In this document: one piece after another, positions 1-8,296 of the stretch
Layout: each line of letters starts with the position of its first letter
Position numbering within the stretch: the stretch's first letter is position 1
DNA from: an uncultured Flavobacteriales bacterium
Lineage (GTDB): Bacteria; Bacteroidota; Bacteroidia; Flavobacteriales_D; Sanyastnellaceae
Direction: 5' to 3'
Assembly: GCA_937974555.1 (NCBI GenBank)
Contig: CALJKR010000073.1
Span: 1-64,000 of the forward strand
DNA length: 64,000 nt
Program-made: the position numbers and the translations under genes
Notes under the pieces: generated by a model
Database searches by the model: none
What the model saw: the letters and a program-made list of their open reading frames with translations, nothing else
Told to the model about the DNA's origin: nothing

Positions 1-57
1 GTTGTCGTAGAAACCACCGCGGGTCGGGTGATGATCAAACGCATTCTCAAGGTTTAA
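1..57 (+). CDS. 3' end of a T9SS-sorted secreted protein (partial)
   Basis: Reading from base 1, frame 1 gives 18 codons ending VMIKRILKV and a TAA stop. This is the last beta-strand of a T9SS type A C-terminal sorting domain (the basic -ILKV ending is typical). The nucleotide sequence is identical to the end of the secreted-protein gene that stops at 8047, so the truncated gene is a close paralogue of that gene, or the same sequence seen twice. Everything upstream lies outside the window, so nothing can be said about its cargo domain. Confidence 0.75.
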   Translation, partial: VVVETTAGRVMIKRILKV

Positions 58-179
58 ACGAGGGGAGGAGACAGGTTCGAATTTATTCTTAAAAATTAGT
101 ACATATACCAATTCTTTGTGGGATTTGTACTAAAAGTGAAAATACGTATTGTTTTATAAAATAATTTGTTATAGGTTTG
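1..179. repeat. 179-bp exact direct repeat, copy A
   Basis: Bases 1-179 match 7991-8169 with no mismatch (constant offset 7990). The first difference is A at 180 against G at 8170. The repeat covers the last 18 codons and stop of a T9SS client plus 122 bp of downstream non-coding DNA. It includes a short inverted repeat (TTAGTACA at 96-103, TGTACTAA at 126-133). The left boundary is unknown because the window starts here. The remaining non-coding bases 180-248 are unique and AT-rich; I see nothing else in them. Confidence 0.97.
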
Positions 180-248
180 AATAGAGCATACGTTTTTAGA
201 ATAGTGTTGATGAGATTGCTTAAGTTTTCTATTCATTAATAACTATAT

Positions 249-3200
249 ATGATGAAGAGTGAAATGATTGCAATTTCCAGATTGGGTTTAGGAAAATTCA
301 AAATTTCCAGACGTTTGATATTTCTTGCGTTGTTATCTATTTTTTGTAATGGATTTAAGGCACAGAGCCCGGATTGGATTTACGGCAATAAGCAAATTCA
401 TTTTTCAAGTACTACAGTAACAAGTACCCCTTTGCCACAGCCCGGAATCGATCCATCCTTGCATTACACAGGACAAACGGCGACAAAGGGACAGACTTGT
501 CAATTTGACTCTAATGGGGATTTGTTGTTTTTTATTATAGACGGAACCATTTATGACGGCCAAGGCTTTGTGATAGCTAGAGGGGTTCAATTTATAAATC
601 AGTTAAGTTATAGTGAAGAGAGCCCAGATCAATTTCCGGCAATCAATGGAGATATTGCGGTTACAAATGTTCCTGGATATTGCAAGAAGTTTTATTTGTT
701 TTCCGTGACCAAAGGATCGGTTGGTCAAACAAGTGTGGTTGTATGCAGTATACTTGATATGTCCGCACAAAGTGTAGTATTTCCTAATGATGCAAATAGA
801 AAGGGATGTTTGATTAGTCAGGCAATAAACAACACCATATTAAATCACAGTTTTGATTATTTTTTTTCAACGAGTTTTGGACTGAATATTACTTTGGAGT
901 CTGATACATATTTATTACTTCAGGAATTGAATGGATTGCAAGATGATCGACATTCAATGGAGATAATAGAAGTAAATGAGCATAAAAAATATTTAGTATT
1001 GGCAGGTAGGGTTGATGGTATGCAAATATTTGAGATTAATTTAGATGAAATTATTCAAGTTGGAAATTGTGGTGGAGTGAATAATGATTGGGGTCCAGGT
1101 TATGATTATGGAACAGTCGAGTCTTTTGTATTGCCATCGGGATTTAAATTGGCTTCATCAGTTGAAGATTGTATGTCATTAAATGAGAATAGTACAAATA
1201 CTGTACTATTTCAAGATTTGTCTTTGGATGGTGAGGTTTCCAATCCTGAATTGGTGGTTTTGGGTAACCAAGAGGTTTATTCTAATGCGGTAACAAGCAT
1301 TGAATTTTCGCCAAACGGGCAATATTTATGGTTTACTAAGAATAACGCACCGGAAATTGGGGTAATACAATTGAGCAACTATGCAGTAACTTTTCCAATT
1401 GATGGTGACCTTTCCGAATTTGCATATAGTGAATTGGAGATGCAAAAGGATGAGAATGGATTATTAGTGATTTATATATCTTCTGCAAATGGCATGAAGA
1501 AAATAACCATTCCGAATGAACCAATCAATTCAACCCTTGAAGAGGTAGAATGGGACGGTGAAGTATTTCCAAATACAATGGAAGGGGGAACAGGAGAAAA
1601 TTTAATTTATAGTATTCAAGTTCAAAATACCAATACGATTATAGCACAAAATTACATGGAGGTAGGGGCTTGTTGTCAGGACAATGAGCAGACTCATTTT
1701 GGCTCATATCCTCAAGTGAATTTGATGAATGATGGATTATGGACCGATGGGAGCAATCCATTTGGCGATTCAAATTCACCATTGGTGATCACACAGGACC
1801 TTATTTTCCAAACAGGAACAAACACGAATATCGTCAACATGGTTCTTCAATTTGACGAAGGAGCCGATTTAATAATAGAGAAGGGGGCCAAGGTAAGTTT
1901 GAATGGTACTGTGTTGACATCAATACAATGTAACCATCGCATGTGGCCAGGGGTGGACTTACTTGGGACAACCAACATAATGGGTACTGTAGATCAAAAT
2001 CCGATGACCGGTGGCGACCAGGGTTATTTGTACATGAATAACTCTATCATTGAAAATGCCACCAAAGGAGTTGAAATTGGCACAAGTGCGTTGAATGGAG
2101 GAGGAATCATACGGGCGTACAATAGTACATTCAAAAATAACCAGATTGATGTAGCATTTAAGAAATACCATTATACTTTGGGGGGTAATTATATTCAGAA
2201 CAAGTCATTATTCAACCACTGTACATTTGTGACTGATGCTCATTTGAATAATAACTCAGCGGCCCCACTCTATCATGTAAGTTTATCAGAAGTGGATAAA
2301 ATATACTTTACACATTGTTCATTTTTGAATACAACAAGCAATGGTATTTATGCGTGGAATCAGCGTGGGGTGGGAATTTATTCAATTAAATCTAGTTTTT
2401 TTGTTGATGGAATGAATGATACTTGGAGTGGACAGAATGAGGATGTAAACCACACAACTTTTTACAGGTTGAGATATGGTATTAGAAGTCACGGTTTTAA
2501 TGTTCCAATATCATTTTATACATGTAGAAAAATGGAATTTCAGGACTGTTTATATGGAATTGTAAATTACAATACAGACAATGTTCAGATATATCAAAAT
2601 AATTTTGAGATTCCCGATGCGGCGAATCAAGAAACGGGTCAGAGCATGGAGCGCGGTATTCATCTAACGAACAGTACAGGCTATGTTGTAGAGCAAAACA
2701 AATTCTTTGGAAGCAATGATGTTCTTGTCCAAGAGGACTATCCCAACGCCTTAGGCATTTGGGTGGACAATAGCGGAGACTTTTCCAATGAAATACGGAA
2801 CAATGATTTTGATGAGATGAAACTGGGGACGTATGTAACTCGTCAGAACCGCGATTTTGTAGCTGGACCTGATGGTACAACCGACCCTGACCCAAGCGAT
2901 GACCAAACAGGATTGCAATTATTCTGCAACACATACACCAACGGTCAAACAGATGTTTATCGTGACCAAAACACTTTCATGCGTTGGGTACAGGGCGGCA
3001 ATCAGGGTGATGGTCAACCAGACCTTTTTGCCGGAAATCGTTTCAGTGTTCCAGATTGTAGCGGAGCAACAAGCGATTGGGTGAATGACCCGTATAATGT
3101 AGAACATCTTCTTTATATCTGCCATGACCAACCGAACACAATCCCTGATTGCGGATTCAGTATTTCCACACACCCAGATGGAAACAACGCCATTCTTATG

Positions 3201-4391
3201 TCAGTCGAGGAAGACGATGATGTTCTTTATAATGAAGCAGATTGCGCCAACACTTATGGAGGTGGCGGTGACCAAACACCTGGAGGCATCGGTGGTATCA
3301 TTGCACAACTAAATACCGTGAAAGTTGAGTTGCAGAGTGCAAAACATACCTACAACACTGTGGTTGACAACAATCAAAAACAAAGCACCATTGAACTACT
3401 CAATGAAGCATTTCCACACGAGAGCCAATACTATCGTGATTTGCTCATTCAACGTTTTCCTTTGAGTGACGAAGTAATGCGCCAGTTGATTGCGCAGGCC
3501 TCACGACTAAGCCCATGGCATCTTACTGAAATTTTTCTTGCAAACAGTGCGCTTCGAAAGGAAATGATTGCAGAGATTGAACGGGCGGAAATACTCAGTC
3601 CATTCTTTATGACGTTTCTATACGATGCTGACGCAGGTTCCAGCTTGCGAACCTTGATGGAACTCAACATCATGGGGCTTGCCACACACCGTGACAAACT
3701 GATTCAACAAATCGCACAATCCGGGCTTACTTACGAAAGTGACCCTGAACTTGAAACCGACCAGTTGATTTACCTGAATGAATACATGAATCAAATCAAC
3801 CAATCGGATGCAGTGGTGATGCTGCGCAGCCGTGCTTCTCTGCTTGCATCAAAAGGTGACTATGCAGGGGCAATTGCACTTGTGACAGATGAGCCAAGGC
3901 TCGCCAATTACAAGAAAATTTTGGAAATGGAACAAGTCGTTTTGGGGGATTGGAGCGTGTTGAACGCTGCGCAAATAACAGAACTGTGGAGCATCTACAA
4001 CTTGCCAAGCGACTTTAGCAGCAGTATGGCACATGGTATTCTTCAAAAAATTGGAGAAGTCGATTTTGAACCGGAGCCTCGCGTTCCAATTCAATACCGC
4101 TCATTGCAAATTGGAAAAGACAAATTGAATAACGATTTACCGTTGCTTGGAGTTTGGCCAAACCCCGCTTCCGGTTCCGCATGGCTGCATTATCCCATAG
4201 AAGCGGAAGGAAACGCAACCATTCAAGTGTATGACCCACAAGGAAGACTGATGAATTCATTCCAACCCAACACCCATGGTTTGGTTGAACTTTCATTGAA
4301 AAATTATGAAAGCGGTATTTATGTAGTGCAACTCATCGCTTTTGATAAAGTGGTGGAGAGTATCAAACTCACAGTTGTAAATCAAGACTAA
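249..4391 (+). CDS. large T9SS-secreted beta-helix protein
   Basis: This is a 1380-residue exported protein of unknown function. Residues 1-39 form a long basic signal peptide ending FKAQ. Residues about 40-540 look like a beta-propeller-type reader domain (repeats such as the one around FSPNGQYLWFTKN). Residues about 560-900 carry short strand-turn repeats rich in N and T (for example NNSIIENATKGVEIG, NSTFKNNQIDV), typical of a right-handed parallel beta-helix. Residues about 1025-1300 are predicted helical. Residues about 1305-1380 are a T9SS type A sorting domain (VWPNPASGSAWLHYP, then GRLMNSF, SGIYVVQL). The protein should cross the outer membrane through T9SS and be anchored to the surface or released. 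Base composition shifts within the gene: the first 2.3 kb is clearly more AT-rich than the last 1.7 kb, suggesting a composite gene. The last 50 residues recur in the remnant at 6147-6335. A strong hairpin follows the stop. Confidence 0.85.
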   Translation: MMKSEMIAISRLGLGKFKISRRLIFLALLSIFCNGFKAQSPDWIYGNKQIHFSSTTVTSTPLPQPGIDPSLHYTGQTATKGQTCQFDSNGDLLFFIIDGTIYDGQGFVIARGVQFINQLSYSEESPDQFPAINGDIAVTNVPGYCKKFYLFSVTKGSVGQTSVVVCSILDMSAQSVVFPNDANRKGCLISQAINNTILNHSFDYFFSTSFGLNITLESDTYLLLQELNGLQDDRHSMEIIEVNEHKKYLVLAGRVDGMQIFEINLDEIIQVGNCGGVNNDWGPGYDYGTVESFVLPSGFKLASSVEDCMSLNENSTNTVLFQDLSLDGEVSNPELVVLGNQEVYSNAVTSIEFSPNGQYLWFTKNNAPEIGVIQLSNYAVTFPIDGDLSEFAYSELEMQKDENGLLVIYISSANGMKKITIPNEPINSTLEEVEWDGEVFPNTMEGGTGENLIYSIQVQNTNTIIAQNYMEVGACCQDNEQTHFGSYPQVNLMNDGLWTDGSNPFGDSNSPLVITQDLIFQTGTNTNIVNMVLQFDEGADLIIEKGAKVSLNGTVLTSIQCNHRMWPGVDLLGTTNIMGTVDQNPMTGGDQGYLYMNNSIIENATKGVEIGTSALNGGGIIRAYNSTFKNNQIDVAFKKYHYTLGGNYIQNKSLFNHCTFVTDAHLNNNSAAPLYHVSLSEVDKIYFTHCSFLNTTSNGIYAWNQRGVGIYSIKSSFFVDGMNDTWSGQNEDVNHTTFYRLRYGIRSHGFNVPISFYTCRKMEFQDCLYGIVNYNTDNVQIYQNNFEIPDAANQETGQSMERGIHLTNSTGYVVEQNKFFGSNDVLVQEDYPNALGIWVDNSGDFSNEIRNNDFDEMKLGTYVTRQNRDFVAGPDGTTDPDPSDDQTGLQLFCNTYTNGQTDVYRDQNTFMRWVQGGNQGDGQPDLFAGNRFSVPDCSGATSDWVNDPYNVEHLLYICHDQPNTIPDCGFSISTHPDGNNAILMSVEEDDDVLYNEADCANTYGGGGDQTPGGIGGIIAQLNTVKVELQSAKHTYNTVVDNNQKQSTIELLNEAFPHESQYYRDLLIQRFPLSDEVMRQLIAQASRLSPWHLTEIFLANSALRKEMIAEIERAEILSPFFMTFLYDADAGSSLRTLMELNIMGLATHRDKLIQQIAQSGLTYESDPELETDQLIYLNEYMNQINQSDAVVMLRSRASLLASKGDYAGAIALVTDEPRLANYKKILEMEQVVLGDWSVLNAAQITELWSIYNLPSDFSSSMAHGILQKIGEVDFEPEPRVPIQYRSLQIGKDKLNNDLPLLGVWPNPASGSAWLHYPIEAEGNATIQVYDPQGRLMNSFQPNTHGLVELSLKNYESGIYVVQLIAFDKVVESIKLTVVNQD

Positions 4392-4400
4392 CAAACTTTG

Positions 4401-4433
4401 ATAACTGATGCTGCAGAAGGCAGCATCAGTTAT
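4401..4433 (+). terminator. strong hairpin, likely transcription terminator
   Basis: A perfect 14-bp stem (4401-4414 with 4420-4433) with a 5-base loop AGAAG starts 9 bases after the stop of the preceding gene. It is followed by a T-rich but not pure T tract (TCTAATCTTAATTT). It probably ends the upstream transcript or stabilises its 3' end. It also rules out translation from an ATG at 4408, which would lie inside the stem. Confidence 0.7.
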
Positions 4434-4449
4434 TCTAATCTTAATTTCA

Positions 4450-6141
4450 ATGAAAACAATTTGTTTGTTATTACTTCTCGCACTCACACACCAAACATTT
4501 TCGCAGTGGCCTGAGTTCAATCAGGCGCATCCTGTAAGTTGCCAGTGGCCAGCTTTCAATTACACCGCTCACGGCCAATTTGAAAATGTATTTGTGATTG
4601 ATACCATTCCAAATTTCTACGATGGCTATTTGGCATTTGGCAATGGAGTATTGTGCCACCCAGATAGCGTGGGAAATTATACCCGCTGTTTTGCTGCCAA
4701 GTGCAATATTGATGGTGATTTGAATTGGTGGCTTCGTTATGATGAAGAACAAGTGGATGAAAGCGAACAGTGGTATAATGTTTCCCCAGGCAATCGTGGT
4801 GGTGCGATTCAAAATCACCGAAAGAGCATCACTTCAATCTTTACGACATTCGTCAGCGGTGATGAGAATAACGTTGAATCGCGAAACTATCTTGTAAATG
4901 TGGACATTAATGGAGGCATTTCAGAGCAATTTCTAATTGATAGCAGCCTTGCCAGTTATTCCTTTTTGGGCTTAGTAGAAGATTTTACTGACAGCACATT
5001 TATTGCTTATGGCTGGTATCAAGACTCGGTTGATGTAATCAACAACAATGAACCGGATGCTTTTCTATTGAAATTAGACAGTTTAGGCAATCACCTCTGG
5101 CAACGAGAGTATGCAAATACTTATACCACATTTAATGCGACAAAGGCGATGGATGGAGGATATTGGGTTTGTGCCAACACCCCTTCACTTGGTTATTGCA
5201 GCGATGGCTTTTTTCAGAATACAGATTTGGTACTCATTAAAACCGATGAATTCGGCACTGAAGAAGACCGTATGGTATTGGGAGGCAGTTGTGGCAACGA
5301 GATTGCGACCGTGCATGAATATGAAGAAGATAAAGTAGTGCTTGTGGGAAGATTGACCAATGAAGAGAATACTCCAAATGGAATGTTTGCAGGTTATTAT
5401 TATTCAACATTGATAGAGCAACTTTCAAATGATGACTTGGTGGTAACAACCTCACCCAAAGAATATCTTCCAGCATTCAATGGTCACTTTGTTGATTTAC
5501 ATATCATACCAAATTCAGGCTACCTAATAGTTTGTGACAACCAACTTTCACCCCAGCAAGGTTCAGGTGAGCAATGGCGGTGGATGGGTGGTTTATTGCG
5601 GTTGAACATGGAAAGAGATAGTATGTGGTTCAGAAAATACAGTTACTACAATAATTTTCCAGAATCAAGTACGCAATTTCCGGCAAGACATTTTCTGCTC
5701 GATTCAAAACCCACACCAGATGGTGGCTTTGTGTGTTGCGGATACATTGACCAACAAGGCGCAGACCCTAATCCATATTTGCTCACCCCCTGGCTTTTCA
5801 AAGTGGACTCCCTTGGCTGCCTGGAACCAGGCTGCCAGGAGGTGGGCGTTACTGAAATTGTAATAGGATTGCAAAACGCCATGAGTGTTTATCCCAACCC
5901 AGCAACATCAACCGCAACCATTGCGTTCACCTTTCCTACAGATTACATCGCTCCAAAAGAAAGTGAGCTGGTGGTGACAGATCTGCAAGGCAGAGCAGTG
6001 TTGAGACTTAATCTATCATTCTCAGGACAATCAAATCCTTTAGTTGAACTGGATGTTACCAGCCTAAGCCATGGCGTTTACACCGTGCATTGGATAGGTG
6101 GAAGCACTTGGTTGGATAGTGTGAAATTGGTGAAAGAATAA
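4450..6141 (+). CDS. T9SS type A secreted propeller-like protein
   Basis: This is a 563-residue exported protein. I start it at ATG 4450 because it opens a clean signal peptide (MKTICLLLLLALTHQTFSQ); the in-frame ATG at 4408 would add residues encoded by the terminator hairpin. The body has repeated strand motifs of the SBBP/PQQ-like or delta-60 kind (LLKLDSLGNHLWQREY, LIKTDEFGTEEDRMV). It ends in KVDSLGCLEPGCQ, a cysteine pair just before the sorting domain. The C-terminal T9SS domain begins at MSVYPNPATSTATI and ends DSVKLVKE. The layout matches the 506-residue gene that follows (6527-8047), which has the same DSMGCLFSGC motif before its own sorting domain, so the two are paralogues. The function of the cargo domain is unknown. 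Confidence 0.85.
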   Translation: MKTICLLLLLALTHQTFSQWPEFNQAHPVSCQWPAFNYTAHGQFENVFVIDTIPNFYDGYLAFGNGVLCHPDSVGNYTRCFAAKCNIDGDLNWWLRYDEEQVDESEQWYNVSPGNRGGAIQNHRKSITSIFTTFVSGDENNVESRNYLVNVDINGGISEQFLIDSSLASYSFLGLVEDFTDSTFIAYGWYQDSVDVINNNEPDAFLLKLDSLGNHLWQREYANTYTTFNATKAMDGGYWVCANTPSLGYCSDGFFQNTDLVLIKTDEFGTEEDRMVLGGSCGNEIATVHEYEEDKVVLVGRLTNEENTPNGMFAGYYYSTLIEQLSNDDLVVTTSPKEYLPAFNGHFVDLHIIPNSGYLIVCDNQLSPQQGSGEQWRWMGGLLRLNMERDSMWFRKYSYYNNFPESSTQFPARHFLLDSKPTPDGGFVCCGYIDQQGADPNPYLLTPWLFKVDSLGCLEPGCQEVGVTEIVIGLQNAMSVYPNPATSTATIAFTFPTDYIAPKESELVVTDLQGRAVLRLNLSFSGQSNPLVELDVTSLSHGVYTVHWIGGSTWLDSVKLVKE

Positions 6142-6146
6142 CCCTG

Positions 6147-6335
6147 ATGAAAAACCCCACAATTGACTCTAGCAACACATACCCACAAGGAAGACTGATG
6201 AATTCATTCCAACCCAACACCAACGGGTTGCTGGAACTTTCATTGAAAAATTATGAAAACGGTATTTATGTTGTGCAACTCATTGCCTTTGATAAGGTGG
6301 TGGAAAGTATCAAATTGAATGTGGTTAATCAATAA
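6147..6335 (+). pseudogene. orphan T9SS sorting-domain remnant
   Basis: This 62-codon open frame begins 5 bases after the previous stop and consists almost wholly of a T9SS C-terminal domain fragment. From PQGRLMNSF to VVNQ, 46 of 50 residues match the end of the 1380-residue protein at 4234-4388. The first 41 nucleotides of the match are identical. There is no signal peptide and no YPNP-type opening strand, so it cannot be a functional client. I read it as the 3' scar of a deleted or duplicated paralogue. Confidence 0.8.
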
Positions 6336-6365
6336 TAATTAAAAATTTCTAACACATTGAAATAC

Positions 6366-6476
6366 ATGCTTGCTCTGATACCATTCTGCATTGGTATAAT
6401 GCTCTATGGCCAAGATGAAAATTATCTGAATAGTTCTTTTGATAGTGATGGCAGGATGTATTTTAATCAACGTTGA
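6366..6476 (+). pseudogene. truncated 5' end of a secreted delta-60-repeat protein
   Basis: This is a 36-codon frame, MLALIPFCIGIMLYGQ followed by DENYLNSSFDSDGRMYFNQR and a stop. If translated from the in-frame TTG at 6357 it starts (M)KYMLALIP, close in pattern to the MKYLICILSM start of the next gene. After the signal-peptide-like segment comes one turn of a delta-60-type propeller repeat (LNSSFDSDGRMYFN), and then the frame ends at 6476. It looks like the 5' stump of a lost secreted-protein gene, lying 30 bp after the CTD remnant. It could instead be a very small secreted peptide, which I think less likely. Confidence 0.55.
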
Positions 6477-6526
6477 GATGGTTCAGCACATCTATCAATA
6501 GTACATTAATAAATCCCAATTTAAAT

Positions 6527-8047
6527 ATGAAGTATCTGATTTGCATTTTGTCAATGGTTATTTTTCCAAGGATTGGATTAACTCAACAGTTTTCAATATT
6601 ATACGATTTTAATGGTTTCTCCAATGACGGAATGGCCATTGTAAAGCAGGGAGATGGATATCTTACCACCCATTCCGCTTTCAATATGGAGACATCAAAA
6701 TACACAATTCTGATCAGTGAATTTGACCAATTTGGGGAATTGTATTGGGATACAACACTAACCAACTCCCAGCAACAGTTTTATAGTTCAGGAAATTATC
6801 CAAATATTCTACCAGCAGGTGAAGAAAAATGGGTGGTTGGCAATTTCAGCAGTGATGCTGATACTGTTTTTCCATTCATCATTCAATTTTCATCTACGGG
6901 TATTTGGCAAAATTTTTCTATTCTTGATACTTTGTACGATGTAATTCCTCAATTGGCATATCCTGCTATTTATACTGGAGTTTCAGCAGATTCAGGCATG
7001 TACTTGGCTGGAAAATGTAGAATTGGAATTACACTAGGGTATTTGATCGTTAAATGTGATTTCGAAGGAAAATATCTCTGGCATAAGACTTATTCATCTC
7101 AGATGAGTGTAGTGCCTCAACGGTTGCTTGATGTGGGTGATGGACTTGTTTTGGGGGCAAGACGTTATTCAGATAGTAATGGCGATAGTTTCGTTCAGAA
7201 ATTAAGTTACGATGGAACTATACTGTGGACATCATTTGCTAATGCGGATTTAAGATTGGGCGCTTCAGGAATAATGAAGCTGGATAATGGCAATTATCTA
7301 TTTGCGGGCTCGCGATATGTTCAAAATACTGGAGAACGACCGGTGTTGAAAGAAATAAACGCAGAGTCAGGTGAAGTTTTATGGACGAATCAATATTTTG
7401 AACCAGACGCGTTAAATCGATTATACTGTCTGAAAAAATTATCAGGTGGTGGTTATCTAGGGGTTGGTGAATGTTGGGTTGATATTATTCCAGATTCAGT
7501 GAACGGGCCATTTGATAATGCCGCCTATATAATGAAATTGGATAGTGAATATAATTTGCTCTGGAAGAGAATTTACATACCCGATGGTTATGCAGAGATT
7601 TCTCCTAGTTCGGCTCATTGTCAATTGAATGATTTCGTTGAAAATGAAGATGGTTCAATAACTGCATTGGGCAGAGTATACATGTATACAGGAGAAGGTC
7701 CACAAGGTGGATATATTCAAGATTCTTATTTACTGAAGGTGGATAGTATGGGATGCCTCTTTTCTGGTTGTGAGGTTGGTATTCAAGAGTTTGAAGCCGA
7801 TAGCGACCTCACCCTCTACCCCAATCCTTCTCATGATCAGTTGACACTGGAGACAGGGTCTTATTTTAATCAGCCGGCTTCGATTGTCCTATATGATGCC
7901 CAGGGAAGAAAAGTGATGACAGATTCTTGGTCTGCGGGTGAAAAGCGGAAACAAATGTCAGTGGAAAATCTGGAAAACGGGGTGTACCTTGTTGTCGTAG
8001 AAACCACCGCGGGTCGGGTGATGATCAAACGCATTCTCAAGGTTTAA
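6527..8047 (+). CDS. T9SS type A secreted propeller-like protein
   Basis: This is a 506-residue exported protein. ATG 6527 opens a signal peptide (MKYLICILSMVIFPRIGLTQ); the in-frame ATG at 6473 would bury it behind 18 extra residues. The body has 8-10 strand repeats of the SBBP/PQQ-like type (for example LIVKCDFEGKYLWHKTY, FVQKLSYDGTILWTSF, IMKLDSEYNLLWKRIY). The motif KVDSMGCLFSGCEVG precedes the sorting domain that starts LTLYPNPSHDQLTLE and ends MIKRILKV. The last 57 bases are duplicated exactly at 1-57. It is the closest visible relative of the truncated gene at the window start and a more distant paralogue of the gene at 4450. Cargo function is unknown. Confidence 0.85.
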   Translation: MKYLICILSMVIFPRIGLTQQFSILYDFNGFSNDGMAIVKQGDGYLTTHSAFNMETSKYTILISEFDQFGELYWDTTLTNSQQQFYSSGNYPNILPAGEEKWVVGNFSSDADTVFPFIIQFSSTGIWQNFSILDTLYDVIPQLAYPAIYTGVSADSGMYLAGKCRIGITLGYLIVKCDFEGKYLWHKTYSSQMSVVPQRLLDVGDGLVLGARRYSDSNGDSFVQKLSYDGTILWTSFANADLRLGASGIMKLDNGNYLFAGSRYVQNTGERPVLKEINAESGEVLWTNQYFEPDALNRLYCLKKLSGGGYLGVGECWVDIIPDSVNGPFDNAAYIMKLDSEYNLLWKRIYIPDGYAEISPSSAHCQLNDFVENEDGSITALGRVYMYTGEGPQGGYIQDSYLLKVDSMGCLFSGCEVGIQEFEADSDLTLYPNPSHDQLTLETGSYFNQPASIVLYDAQGRKVMTDSWSAGEKRKQMSVENLENGVYLVVVETTAGRVMIKRILKV

Positions 8048-8169
8048 ACGAGGGGAGGAGACAGGTTCGAATTTATTCTTAAAAATTAGTACATATACCA
8101 ATTCTTTGTGGGATTTGTACTAAAAGTGAAAATACGTATTGTTTTATAAAATAATTTGTTATAGGTTTG
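7991..8169. repeat. 179-bp exact direct repeat, copy B
   Basis: Identical to 1-179. It spans the last 57 bases of the coding region ending at 8047 and 122 bp beyond. The inverted repeat TTAGTACA/TGTACTAA is at 8086-8093 and 8116-8123. The downstream non-coding DNA to 8296 is unique and AT-rich, and I see no clear promoter in it. The two copies lie in the same orientation 7990 bp apart, so recombination between them would excise or duplicate the whole client cluster. Confidence 0.97.
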
Positions 8170-8296
8170 GTATATACAATAATTCGGCGGGTATTAGATA
8201 GATTTGATGCATTGAACCTTGAACATATTGTCATTGTAGGATCTTTTTTTGAATTGGATTTATTAAAAATTTATTGTTATATAAGAACTAAAGATT

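Noticed and set aside
2497..2934. 145-codon minus-strand open frame inside the 1380-residue gene
   Set aside because: It lies wholly antisense to a gene with a clear signal peptide and sorting domain, and its translation has no recognisable domain.
6147..6526. Insertion-sequence scar explaining the gene remnants
   Set aside because: I found no terminal inverted repeats, target-site duplication or transposase fragment; homologous recombination between sorting-domain sequences explains the remnants better.
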